A DNA stretch of 19,635 bases from Candidatus Zhuqueibacterota bacterium 4484_219 (GCA_002085035.1 MZGM01000005.1:1-19635); one strand, 5' to 3'. Counted from the stretch's first letter, positions 1 to 7,095 are shown. Program-made: numbers and translations. Notes: generated from the letters alone by a model not told the origin.

Positions 1-401
1 AGCAATTTCTCCCTTAGCGAGTCTTTGCTTAACAGTCGCGAAACTCGACTCAGAGCTTTTAAATGCGGGCCTATTTCATTAGATGGAGCAAGTATTAGAA
101 AAACAATACGCACAGGTTTACCATCAATTGCGTCAAAATCAATGTCATGACCAGAAATACCTAAGGATGCTACTACCTTTGTTAGTTTATCAATTCTGCC
201 ATGGGGGATGGCGACTCCATCTCCTACACCGGTAGTCATTATTTTTTCTCGTTCCAATACTGCATTCAACGCTTTAGTTTTATCTGTAATCTGTCGGGCT
301 GCGACCAGTACATCAATTAGCTCCTCAATTACTTCAATCTTTTGCCGGTTCTGTAAGGGAACTTTAATCTGTTTGGGTGATAGTAATTCTGCCAGTCGCA
401 T
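1..401 (-). CDS. PTS EIIA domain protein (PtsN / fructose-type), C-terminus cut by window edge
   Basis: The visible 133 residues are the N-terminal part of a phosphotransferase-system EIIA domain of the fructose/mannitol/nitrogen (PtsN) type. This cytoplasmic domain takes phosphate from HPr or NPr onto a histidine. The diagnostic stretch is GVGDGVAIPHGRI, with the phospho-accepting His at residue 67. It is followed by the usual beta-strand region and FLILAPS (101-107). ATG at 401 is chosen because GGAGAA (408-413) sits 6 nt upstream. The reading frame stays open to position 1, so roughly the last 15-25 residues of a normal EIIA (about 150 aa) are missing. No transmembrane EIIC or EIIB domain is visible, so a regulatory PtsN-like role is more likely than sugar transport, but a fusion beyond the edge is possible. 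It is separated from the upstream gene by a terminator and has its own candidate promoter. Confidence 0.9.
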   Translation of the reverse strand, partial: MRLAELLSPKQIKVPLQNRQKIEVIEELIDVLVAARQITDKTKALNAVLEREKIMTTGVGDGVAIPHGRIDKLTKVVASLGISGHDIDFDAIDGKPVRIVFLILAPSNEIGPHLKALSRVSRLLSKDSLREKL

Positions 402-450
402 ATTCGGTTCTCCATAGCTCTTAACGAGTACCCCATGCAATATGCAATAT

Positions 451-478
451 AATTTAACATATTTTCCGCTATTTGCAA
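451..478 (-). promoter_or_regulatory. Candidate sigma70-type promoter for the EIIA gene
   Basis: On the minus strand TTGCAA (478-473) and TAAATT (456-451) are separated by 16 nt. They lie downstream of the terminator of the preceding operon and about 50 nt before the EIIA start. Just after the -10 box, 435-450 holds a tandem TATTGCA repeat that could be an operator or chance. The -35 match is imperfect, so this is a moderate call. Confidence 0.4.
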
Positions 479-500
479 CAAAAAACTTTTCACAAAGACA

Positions 501-527
501 AAAAAGCCGCTACTGCGAGCGGCTTTT
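501..527 (-). terminator. Intrinsic terminator after the CorC-like gene
   Basis: A perfect 10-bp inverted repeat (502-511 and 518-527, arm AGCGGCTTTT) encloses a 6-nt loop. On the minus strand it is preceded by A residues and ends in a run of five T. It lies 37 nt past the stop codon of the CorC-like gene and before the EIIA gene, so it closes the phoH operon. Confidence 0.85.
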
Positions 528-563
528 GAAATCGAGGTCTGTCTGTTTTTTCACTAAAGGCGC

Positions 564-1853
564 TCAATTCATTGCTTCTTGTTCCTTCTTACGATGAATG
601 ATTCGTACTGTTCCGATACGTTGACCCTCTACCTGCTCAATAATCAAGTCATAATTATTGTACTTGATTATCTCTTTCTCCTGGGGTACGCTACCAGTAA
701 TGTTAAATATTAATCCTCCCAGAGTGTCGTAATTTTCACTTTCCGGCAGTGGTTCTTTCAGGATTTCATTCAAATCGTGAATATTAATCTTAGCGTCTAC
801 AATAATGGTATTCTCATCGATGCGGTGAAATTTAGGTTGTTCCCGATCGTATTCGTCCTGAATTTCGCCGACAATCTCTTCAAGCACATCTTCCAAAGTG
901 ACTAAGCCAGCAGTTCCTCCATATTCATCAACCACAATAGCCATGTGCATTTTTTCTTTTTGAAATTCGCGCAAAAGTTCATCAATTTTTTTACTTTCTG
1001 GCACAAAGTAGGCTGTTCGTGCCAGCTTCGATAGCTCAATCTCTGTTTCTGGCTTGTCCAAAAAAGGGATCAAATCCTTAGCATGGATTATGCCCCTGAT
1101 GTTGTCGATGTGTTCATCATACATTGGGATGCGGGTGTGGCCCTTTTCTCGAATAAGTCGTACTAATTGTTCCAGGCTGGCTCGCATATCGATGCACACC
1201 ATGTCTACTCGAGGTACCATGATTTCACCAACGGTGGTTTCGCCAAATTCGAAGATAGAGTCGATCATTTCCCGCTCATCTTCCTCCAGTGCTCCTTTTT
1301 CCTCTCCCAATTCTACCAGAGTTCTAATTTCTTCTTCGGAAAGGAAATGTTCAGTCGATTTTACTTGAAACAATTTGCTGATTATATTGCTCACACGTTC
1401 CAAAGCGATAGAGACTGGTAATAGCATGATGTAGACTAGCTCAATAAGGAAGGAAGTACGGAGGGCGAATTTGTCAGGATTTTTGACCGCCACAATTTTA
1501 GGGGTGACTTCGCTAAAGATGAGGATGAATAATGTTACTAAAACTACTTCAATTAAAATGCCCCAGGTTTCACTGAAATGTAAATCCGAACTCATGTGGG
1601 TAACGAACAAGGTGGCTACCGTTGCTGCCCCAATATTAACCACCATGTTGCCTGTCAAAATACTGACCAATAACCGGCGAGGTTCTTCCATCAGACGTAC
1701 AATACGTTTGGATGAAGCTTCGCCTCTCTCTTGGATTTCAGCTAACTGGGTTTGGCTCAGCGAGAAAAATGCCGTTTCACTGCCTGAAAAGAACGCTGAT
1801 AAACCAGCAAAGAGAATAAAAAGGGCAGCATAAATAAAATAACTGGGATCCAA
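564..1853 (-). CDS. CNNM/CorC-HlyC family membrane protein with CBS pair
   Basis: This 429-residue protein has the full architecture of the HlyC/CorC family, implicated in Mg2+/Co2+ transport. An N-terminal CNNM (DUF21) membrane domain spans about 5-165, with SGSETAFFSL (23-32), GNMVVN (68-73) and SEVTPKIVA (114-122). A CBS pair follows at about 205-330, ending in DEYGGTAGLVTLEDVLEEIV. A CorC_HlyC domain at about 340-425 completes it. The start is TTG at 1853: an in-frame TAG lies only two codons upstream, and AGGAGG (1865-1870) sits 11 nt before it. It is the last gene of the phoH operon, 19 nt after ybeY, and is followed by a terminator. The substrate cannot be read from sequence. Some members act in magnesium efflux or gliding-associated processes, so CorC is a family label only. 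Confidence 0.93.
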   Translation of the reverse strand: MDPSYFIYAALFILFAGLSAFFSGSETAFFSLSQTQLAEIQERGEASSKRIVRLMEEPRRLLVSILTGNMVVNIGAATVATLFVTHMSSDLHFSETWGILIEVVLVTLFILIFSEVTPKIVAVKNPDKFALRTSFLIELVYIMLLPVSIALERVSNIISKLFQVKSTEHFLSEEEIRTLVELGEEKGALEEDEREMIDSIFEFGETTVGEIMVPRVDMVCIDMRASLEQLVRLIREKGHTRIPMYDEHIDNIRGIIHAKDLIPFLDKPETEIELSKLARTAYFVPESKKIDELLREFQKEKMHMAIVVDEYGGTAGLVTLEDVLEEIVGEIQDEYDREQPKFHRIDENTIIVDAKINIHDLNEILKEPLPESENYDTLGGLIFNITGSVPQEKEIIKYNNYDLIIEQVEGQRIGTVRIIHRKKEQEAMN

Positions 1854-1864
1854 AAACTATTTAT

Positions 1865-1870
1865 CCTCCT
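1865..1870 (-). promoter_or_regulatory. Shine-Dalgarno site that fixes the TTG start of the CorC-like gene
   Basis: A perfect AGGAGG lies between the ybeY stop and the TTG at 1853 with an 11-nt spacer. The only in-frame codon between the nearest upstream TAG and the TTG is TTT, so no ATG or GTG alternative exists without losing the first membrane helix. Confidence 0.75.
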
Positions 1871-1872
1871 GT

Positions 1873-2289
1873 TTAGTCCAAAACTTGAGAAAGATAAAAA
1901 TCCTCTTTCTCCTTAATTTGCTTTTTTTCTTGTTCGGTGCTATCCCCATAACCTAACAGATGCAAGATACCGTGGATGAGTAGGCGATTAAGTTCCGCTG
2001 TTACAGTCTGATGATATTGTTCCGCTTGTTCTGCAGCCCGTTCTACATTAATGTAAACTTCACCTTCCAATGGTTGTTCCTCAAGACAAAAAGCGATCAC
2101 ATCAGTAGGATAATCCCGAGCAAGAAAAGTTTTGTTTAAATTCTTGATGTACTCATTACCAACAAAAATAGCTGAAATTTGACCTTTTGGTTTTTTGGCT
2201 TCTTGTTTCCAAACGACCTGAACTGTTTTTTTAATTTGTTTCTTCGATAATGGTAAGGTTACGTCTTTGACAAATACCTCAACTTTCAA
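1873..2289 (-). CDS. ybeY: Endoribonuclease YbeY (16S rRNA maturation)
   Basis: The 138-residue protein matches YbeY, a metal-dependent single-strand endoribonuclease in 16S rRNA 3'-end maturation and ribosome quality control. Visible family landmarks are TDVIAF (62-67), GEVYINVE (76-83) and the zinc motif HGILHLLGYGD with His106 and His110. The usual third ligand His (GYDH) is Asp116 here. I recall the same substitution in Bacteroidetes YbeY, whose tail, like EKEDFYLS here, is also similar. The start is TTG at 2289: the codon immediately before it in frame is TAG, and it overlaps the 3' end of the upstream HD gene by 11 nt, suggesting translational coupling. phoH-yqfF-ybeY is a classic gene neighbourhood, which supports the assignment. 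Confidence 0.93.
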   Translation of the reverse strand: MKVEVFVKDVTLPLSKKQIKKTVQVVWKQEAKKPKGQISAIFVGNEYIKNLNKTFLARDYPTDVIAFCLEEQPLEGEVYINVERAAEQAEQYHQTVTAELNRLLIHGILHLLGYGDSTEQEKKQIKEKEDFYLSQVLD

Positions 2290-4318
2290 CTAAAGACACC
2301 TTGCTTTTCTTAGTGGTTACCTTTGGCTCGATGGGCTCTTGCTGTACCGGATATTCAATACGAGCATGATAGACACCCAGCAGAATTTTATTAAAACTTT
2401 CAGCGATAATCGTTAATTCTTTCACTGTCAGGGGACAATCGTCGAGTTCTCCACTGCGAATACGTTCGTCAATTATTCCCCGTACTGCATTGCGAATTTT
2501 ACCCACATTTGGCTCTTTGATGGATCGGGAAAAAGCTTCTACTGAATCAGCTAACATCACGATGCCAGTTTCTTTAGTCGTGGGACGGCGTCCAGGGTAG
2601 TGAAAATCAGCTTCATTAATGCTTTTAGAATTTTTTTGCCGAAGCGCTTTATCATAAAAATATTTCATCAAACTCTGTCCATGATGTTCCATAATAAACG
2701 CTTTAATGGCAGTGGGTAATTTGTGCTCTTCAGCAAGTTCAATTCCCTTTCTGACGTGGTTAACTAAGATTAAACTGCTAACCCAAGGTGACAGCTTGTC
2801 GTGAGGATTCTTACCTGTTTGTTGGTTTTCCACAAAATATTCTGGCATAAAAATTTTGCCAATATCATGATAATATGCCCCTACTTTGGCTAATAATGCA
2901 TTGGCACCAATAGCTTCGGCTGCTGCTTCAGAAAGATTGCTCACTAACAGACTGTGATGATAAGTGCCTGGCGCCCGCACTGCCAACATCTTTAACAATG
3001 GGCTATTCATATCGCTTAATTCCAGCAGCTTAAACTCAGAGGTGACGTCGAAAATACTATCGAAAAACATTATGAAACCATAAGTAATTATCGGAGTTAA
3101 GATGCCATTAATAACACCGTTACCGCAATGCTGCAGCAGTTCTGTTAGAGGAATTTGGCGCAAAAGTCCCAATGTACAAATGGAGATAAAGTAGGCTCCT
3201 CCAATAAAGAGAACAGAATTAGCTAATCGTTTGCGGTGGCGAAAGAAACTTAAGGAAGTCAACGCCATAGTAGTAGCAAAAACAGACACAATAACAATGT
3301 CCAGGTCATTACCACAAAGTATTCCGATAAGTAGAATTAGGCTAATAGCGCTAACGAATCCGACACGAGAATCGAAATAGATGGTTAGAACCATTGGCAA
3401 TACTACAACTGGAACAACGAACTTAGACAATCCATAATGCAAGACGATAAAAGTTAAAAACAGCAGAAAAAGCATAGTTGTGGTAATCATTATTAGTAGA
3501 CGATCATCCCAGAAAATTGTGGGGCGTTGCCGAAGCAAGAAAATTGTTAGAGGTAGAAGAGCGATAATAACAATTGCAATTCGACCCAGATAATTAAGCA
3601 GCAATTTCAACCAACCGCCGGTCTTAGCCTCTTCCAGATCATAGAGGTATTTTGCCTTTTGTTCAACAAACTTCCCATTTTCCTGTACAAGAATCTGTTG
3701 ATGTGAAAAGGGAATGTCTTTTTTGTCGATATCTAAAATGCCGACGGTGTAGATGTCTTCTAAGATACCGCGTAGTATTTGGAAATATCTCTCCAGATCA
3801 ATTTTCGAGGATTTGGAGCGTGCACTGTGTTTAGAAACGATATTGCGCCTGAGGAAGAATTCAAGATTTTTGTCGGAGAGGATGATGTTGTTTTCTTTGG
3901 CTATCTGACGCAATTCCATTAACTTGCGGGTATCAGGTTCTTTAACAATTCTTATTGTGAGGATATCTGTTATGATTTGGTCAAATTTTTTCAAGGCTTG
4001 AGCGGCTACAGAATCATCACGTATGAACACCGGCAAAACTTGTTGAATGGCTTTTTCTCGGTCTCGTTTTAATTCGTTTTCGCCTTTCATTATGTAAAAA
4101 GTAAAGGGAGCAATAATTTCCTGATCCGAAACACTACCTTCTGACAAATTAGCGAATCGGTAGGAAGCACTATGGGGAAAAAAAAGAACAGTAACCCCAA
4201 CAAATATTACACCCAGGATAATTTTGGGTAGTAAATTTTGTCCTTTATCGGATTTTTTCTCATCCCCACGGGAAAAATGTTGACGAAATTTTGACAAGAG
4301 GTTGTTAATAGAGCTCAA
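2279..4318 (-). CDS. PgpH/YqfF-type 7TM-HD c-di-AMP phosphodiesterase
   Basis: At 679 residues this has the 7TMR-HDED layout of Listeria PgpH and Bacillus YqfF, which hydrolyse cyclic di-AMP. One membrane helix (about 32-48) is followed by an extracytoplasmic domain (about 50-235), a block of further helices (about 243-420) and a cytoplasmic HD domain (about 440-655). HD residues are visible as TYHHS (452-456), YYHDIGKI (482-489, His484-Asp485), EHHG (544-547) and LADSVEA (589-595). The start is TTG at 4318: in frame it follows the phoH TAG by only three codons, and AGGAG sits 6 nt upstream. The next Met (residue 77) would remove the first helix. Cleavage of c-di-AMP is inferred from the family. 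The C-terminal tail after about 655 is not part of the HD domain. Confidence 0.92.
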   Translation of the reverse strand: MSSINNLLSKFRQHFSRGDEKKSDKGQNLLPKIILGVIFVGVTVLFFPHSASYRFANLSEGSVSDQEIIAPFTFYIMKGENELKRDREKAIQQVLPVFIRDDSVAAQALKKFDQIITDILTIRIVKEPDTRKLMELRQIAKENNIILSDKNLEFFLRRNIVSKHSARSKSSKIDLERYFQILRGILEDIYTVGILDIDKKDIPFSHQQILVQENGKFVEQKAKYLYDLEEAKTGGWLKLLLNYLGRIAIVIIALLPLTIFLLRQRPTIFWDDRLLIMITTTMLFLLFLTFIVLHYGLSKFVVPVVVLPMVLTIYFDSRVGFVSAISLILLIGILCGNDLDIVIVSVFATTMALTSLSFFRHRKRLANSVLFIGGAYFISICTLGLLRQIPLTELLQHCGNGVINGILTPIITYGFIMFFDSIFDVTSEFKLLELSDMNSPLLKMLAVRAPGTYHHSLLVSNLSEAAAEAIGANALLAKVGAYYHDIGKIFMPEYFVENQQTGKNPHDKLSPWVSSLILVNHVRKGIELAEEHKLPTAIKAFIMEHHGQSLMKYFYDKALRQKNSKSINEADFHYPGRRPTTKETGIVMLADSVEAFSRSIKEPNVGKIRNAVRGIIDERIRSGELDDCPLTVKELTIIAESFNKILLGVYHARIEYPVQQEPIEPKVTTKKSKVSLVES

Positions 4319-4324
4319 CTTACA

Positions 4325-4329
4325 CTCCT
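4325..4329 (-). promoter_or_regulatory. Shine-Dalgarno site overlapping the phoH stop codon
   Basis: AGGAG begins inside the TAG stop of phoH and ends 6 nt before the TTG start of the HD phosphodiesterase gene. It supports the TTG start and couples termination of phoH to initiation of the next gene. Confidence 0.7.
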
Positions 4330-5335
4330 AATTAGCCGTTTTGCTTTCGGAAGAGGATTCATTTTGATTTGGAGAAATATTTTGACTTTTGTCGTCATAC
4401 AGATCATAAGCTTTAATAATCTCACGTACTAACCGATGCCGTACTACATCCCTGTCGTCTAAGTAGACAAAATCGATTCCCTCAATGCCCTGTAAAACAC
4501 TTTGAATTTGGATTAACCCTGATTTTCGTTTATCAGGGATGTCGACCTGGGTAATATCTCCGGTAATAATTGCCTTGGAACTAACCCCAAGCCGGGTCAA
4601 AAACATTTTCATTTGCAATGCAGAGGTATTTTGAGCTTCGTCCAAGATGACAAACGCATTGTTTAGTGTGCGTCCCCGCATATATGCCAGTGGAGCGATT
4701 TCGATTTCGCCCCTTTCCAGCATTCTGCGCAATTTATCTGTTGGCATCATGTCGTACAACGCATCGTAAAGCGGGCGTAGATAGGGGTCGACTTTTTCGC
4801 GGAAATCGCCTGGCAAAAATCCCAAGCTCTCGCCTGCCTCAACCGCTGGACGAGTCAAAATAAGGCGCTCTACCTCTCCAGCCTTTAAATGAGCCACGGC
4901 AATTGCTACCGCCAGGTATGTTTTGCCGGTACCAGCAGGCCCAATAACGAAGACAATATCGTTCTTGAGGGTAGATCGGTAATAGCGTTGTTGGCCAGGG
5001 GTTTTGGGTCTTATGAAACCACTTTTAGTGCTTAAAATTACGGAACTTAAGTCCTCTACATGTTGCTTTGCAGTGTCCTTCTCGGTGCGGATTAGATTGA
5101 TTAAAGTTTCCACATCCTTGCGGGTCACACCTCCGTTGTGGTTCACTAACATGATCAGTTCGGAAAAAAGCTTTTCTATTTCGCGAACTTCCTGCTCGGT
5201 TCCCTCAATGCTAACTATAGACCCCCTCACTGTAATCTTGGCATTGAAATGTTGCTGAATAAGACGCAGATTTGCGTCCTGAAATCCCAGCAATTGTAAT
5301 TGATCGATACCTTTAATAGAAAATTTTTTTTGCAT
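4328..5335 (-). CDS. phoH: PhoH family ATPase
   Basis: PhoH is a cytoplasmic P-loop ATPase related to the motor domain of superfamily 1 helicases and thought to act on RNA. It is often encoded next to ybeY. Numbering from the ATG at 5335, Walker A is GPAGTGKT (132-139), Walker B is VILDEAQN (229-236), and TGDITQVD (258-265) is the conserved downstream motif. Residues 1-60 form the small KH-like N-terminal region typical of the family. An in-frame TTG at 5350 would add five residues. Neither start has a Shine-Dalgarno sequence, and the upstream leader is U-rich, so I prefer the ATG, which matches the usual N-terminus. The Ser/Asn/Glu-rich tail (about 316-335) looks disordered. This is the first gene of a four-gene operon. 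Confidence 0.93.
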   Translation of the reverse strand: MQKKFSIKGIDQLQLLGFQDANLRLIQQHFNAKITVRGSIVSIEGTEQEVREIEKLFSELIMLVNHNGGVTRKDVETLINLIRTEKDTAKQHVEDLSSVILSTKSGFIRPKTPGQQRYYRSTLKNDIVFVIGPAGTGKTYLAVAIAVAHLKAGEVERLILTRPAVEAGESLGFLPGDFREKVDPYLRPLYDALYDMMPTDKLRRMLERGEIEIAPLAYMRGRTLNNAFVILDEAQNTSALQMKMFLTRLGVSSKAIITGDITQVDIPDKRKSGLIQIQSVLQGIEGIDFVYLDDRDVVRHRLVREIIKAYDLYDDKSQNISPNQNESSSESKTAN

Positions 5336-5409
5336 TATCTGTACGTACAAATTAAATAAAATAAAAAAAGCCCCCAGTCTCTCCCGTTACCTTTGAAACC
5401 AAGAGCCTC

Positions 5410-5550
5410 TCAAATTGTCCAAAATTCTGGTTCAGAATCTATTGATGCAGCCACTGTTTTTTTCTCACCGTATTTTCCAATCAATGTGATTACTAACATA
5501 ATGTAAAACAAAGTTGTTGCAATGTCAAGCGAAAAGTGTAAAAACCACAT
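5410..5550 (-). CDS. Candidate small single-span membrane protein (46 aa), uncertain
   Basis: An ATG at 5550 opens a 46-residue frame ending in TGA at 5410. The product would have a hydrophobic N-terminal half (FLHFSLDIATTLFYIMLVIT, residues 3-22) followed by a charged, soluble tail ending in EPEFWTI. That is the layout of a small type-II or signal-anchor membrane peptide. Against it, no Shine-Dalgarno sequence precedes the ATG, a TAG is the preceding codon, and the frame runs across the best sigma70 promoter for phoH, so a transcript from that promoter could only start inside the frame. It could instead be a decayed gene or chance in a T-rich stretch. Confidence 0.25.
   Translation of the reverse strand: MWFLHFSLDIATTLFYIMLVITLIGKYGEKKTVAASIDSEPEFWTI
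5424..5438 (-). other. Short hairpin in the phoH leader
   Basis: A perfect 6-bp inverted repeat (ATTCTG and CAGAAT, 3-nt loop) lies in the predicted 5' leader of phoH, about 65 nt after the expected transcription start. It is short and could be chance; no known riboswitch fold was recognised. Confidence 0.25.
5500..5528 (-). promoter_or_regulatory. Sigma70-type promoter for the phoH operon
   Basis: On the minus strand a consensus TTGACA (5528-5523) and TACATT (5505-5500) are separated by exactly 17 nt. Expected transcription start is near 5493, giving a leader of about 155 nt before the phoH ATG. No other promoter of this quality lies between the LysM gene and phoH. Confidence 0.7.
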
Positions 5551-5702
5551 CTAAAGGTCGAATGATTTTTACATGTAATAAACTCATAACAACAATTGTG
5601 TTGACTGGGATTATTGTACTTGAATTGGCGTGGACGGATTAAATAATACCATTGTAGGGGACACGACTTATATTGTTGCTGTAGGTATTGGGGTATTACT
5701 AA

Positions 5703-5750
5703 CTAAGCGCCACAGGATCTTACCAGACATTTTTATCCTGTGGCGCTTAG
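5703..5750. terminator. Long perfect hairpin downstream of the LysM gene
   Basis: A perfect 16-bp inverted repeat (5703-5718 and 5735-5750, arm CTAAGCGCCACAGGAT) with a 16-nt loop starts 29 nt after the LysM stop codon. Position and GC-rich arms suggest a 3'-end stabiliser or terminator for the lipoprotein-LysM transcript. There is no run of T after either arm, so it is not a canonical intrinsic terminator. It could also be a mobile palindromic repeat. Confidence 0.55.
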
Positions 5751-5778
5751 AAGTCAGTTTGAGAATTTACTTTTAAAA

Positions 5779-6630
5779 CTAATCTCTTGGGATTACCAGA
5801 ATTTGGTACGGATAGATCAGGTTTTTATCGGTAATCACCTGCTTATTGGCCTCGTAGAGCTTTGTCCATTTAGTGGGATCACCGAACACTTCTGGATTCT
5901 CGGCGATTTTTCTTAGAAAATCTCCCTTTACCACCATATATTCGTTTGGTCCAAGCTTGCGTACAATCTTAAAAACTTGCTCTGGATAAATCAAATCCGG
6001 ATTTTTTATCTGATCGCGGTTATAGGTGTAAATTTTCATCCACTGAAGTGGGTCATTGTAGATATCCGGCTTTTTGGAAATCTTCCAGAGGTAGTCACCT
6101 TTGACTACCGTATAGGTATCGTACACTGCTTCTGGCATACGTGCCTTTAGTGTAGTTAATTTGCCCTCAATAGTAGCAATTCGATCTTGCATCTCGGAAA
6201 GCAGAGCAATTTTAGTTGCCTTGACCTCATTAAGCTTTTGCTCAATAGAGTCAATTTCGGCACGTCGATCAAAAAGTTCTTCAGGGGAAAGAGCGTTTAA
6301 TCCCTCAACTTGATTTTCTAAGTCTGTCAAACATCCAGCAAACTCATTTACTCCTGTTTCTTCAGTACCCAGCATAGCATAGGTTCCTGCCCACTGTTCC
6401 TGTATTTGCCCTTCGACTTTAGCAATCTCGGTTTTTAGCGAGTCAATGTCTTTTTGAAGTTGCGCAATTTGGGTTTTTGCTTCAGCCTCTCTTTGCTGCC
6501 ACTCTGCTAATTGTATTCTGTAATCGCTCAATTTAATCTTTCGCTTCTCTTGAGCGAGCGACAGACTGGCCAATACAATAACCGCTGCCAAAATCATTAC
6601 GATAACAGCAAAACCTTTTGGCACTTTCAT
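5779..6630 (-). CDS. Secreted coiled-coil protein with two LysM domains
   Basis: This 283-residue protein starts with a Sec-type signal peptide (hydrophobic 7-26, cleavage likely after SLA). A long coiled coil follows at about 35-80 and again at 102-163. Two LysM modules end the protein, at about 172-223 and 230-281, each with the pattern Y-x-V-x-K-G-D-x-L-x-K-I and ending in LIYP-x-Q. LysM binds N-acetylglucosamine-containing glycans, so the protein probably sits in the periplasm and binds peptidoglycan. ATG at 6630 is preceded by AGGAGG with a 10-nt spacer. It lies 37 nt after the coiled-coil lipoprotein gene and shares its promoter, so the two products may work together to link envelope layers. 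No catalytic domain is visible. A single Cys (100) lies between the coils. Confidence 0.88.
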   Translation of the reverse strand: MKVPKGFAVIVMILAAVIVLASLSLAQEKRKIKLSDYRIQLAEWQQREAEAKTQIAQLQKDIDSLKTEIAKVEGQIQEQWAGTYAMLGTEETGVNEFAGCLTDLENQVEGLNALSPEELFDRRAEIDSIEQKLNEVKATKIALLSEMQDRIATIEGKLTTLKARMPEAVYDTYTVVKGDYLWKISKKPDIYNDPLQWMKIYTYNRDQIKNPDLIYPEQVFKIVRKLGPNEYMVVKGDFLRKIAENPEVFGDPTKWTKLYEANKQVITDKNLIYPYQILVIPRD

Positions 6631-6667
6631 CAGCCTATCACCTCCTCATTATTTAGTGAAAAAACTT

Positions 6668-6952
6668 CTACTTCTGTTCTTCTAATTGTTCCAACCGTTG
6701 TTGCACCGTCTTTTTCTCTTGTTGAACTTTTTGTAACTCTGCTTTTTTGGCCTCTAACTCTTTCTCTAAATTTGCTTTTTCAGTCTTTAACTTTTCTACC
6801 TTTTGCTCCGCACTCAAGGCTGCAGCTTTGGTTTCATCCAGTGTCTTAAGTTGTTCCTCATTTGCATAGCGAGTGCATCCAGTAATTACTATCACTGAAA
6901 AAAGAAAACCCGCTATCATTAGTAGCGAAATAGCCTTTCTCAGCTTGAACAT
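6668..6952 (-). CDS. Small coiled-coil lipoprotein (Lpp-like in design)
   Basis: The 94-residue product has a lipoprotein signal peptide with lipobox ITGC and the lipidated cysteine at 26. Residue +2 is Thr, consistent with outer-membrane sorting by the E. coli rule. From about 33 to 93 it is a heptad-rich, Lys/Glu-rich coiled coil, and it ends in Lys. The design resembles Braun's lipoprotein, but there is no clear sequence homology and I do not claim covalent attachment to peptidoglycan. ATG at 6952 has GGAGGTG 8 nt upstream. It is the first gene of a two-gene unit with the LysM protein and has a near-consensus promoter, as expected for an abundant structural protein. Confidence 0.85.
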   Translation of the reverse strand: MFKLRKAISLLMIAGFLFSVIVITGCTRYANEEQLKTLDETKAAALSAEQKVEKLKTEKANLEKELEAKKAELQKVQQEKKTVQQRLEQLEEQK

Positions 6953-7015
6953 AAGAGTAACACCTCCTTTACTTTTTGGTTAATAGTATATTTAAGAAAT
7001 TAATGTCGCAGTTCA

Positions 7016-7044
7016 ATAGTAAGAAAAAAAAAGATAATTGTCAA
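7016..7044 (-). promoter_or_regulatory. Strong sigma70-type promoter for the lipoprotein-LysM unit
   Basis: TTGACA (7044-7039) and TACTAT (7021-7016) are separated by 17 nt, the spacer containing a long T run. Expected start is near 7009, giving a leader of about 56 nt with GGAGGTG before the ATG. Confidence 0.75.
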
Positions 7045-7095
7045 GAGAAAAATTACCTAACAGTAAAATTTTTAAGTATATTTTTTACTCTGTAG

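Larger units (their letters stand above)
5336..5778. other. Intergenic region before phoH
   Basis: This stretch of about 440 bases between the LysM gene and phoH holds, in minus-strand order: a long perfect hairpin (5703-5750), an AT-rich stretch without recognisable genes (5551-5700), a candidate 46-codon ORF (5550-5410) that overlaps a strong promoter (5528-5500), a short 6-bp hairpin (5424-5438), and a U-rich leader next to the phoH start. No tRNA or known riboswitch was recognised. Confidence 0.6.

Noticed and set aside
208..417. 69-codon plus-strand frame near the left edge
   Set aside because: It is antisense to the EIIA gene, whose active-site motif and Shine-Dalgarno sequence are on the minus strand.
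5630..5776. 48-codon GTG-start frame on the plus strand
   Set aside because: It runs through both arms of the long hairpin, lacks a ribosome site and has no supporting promoter.
7062..7089. Inverted repeat AGTAAAA/TTTTACT after aspS
   Set aside because: Only 7 AT-rich pairs with a 14-nt loop and no T run on the minus strand; too weak to call as a terminator.
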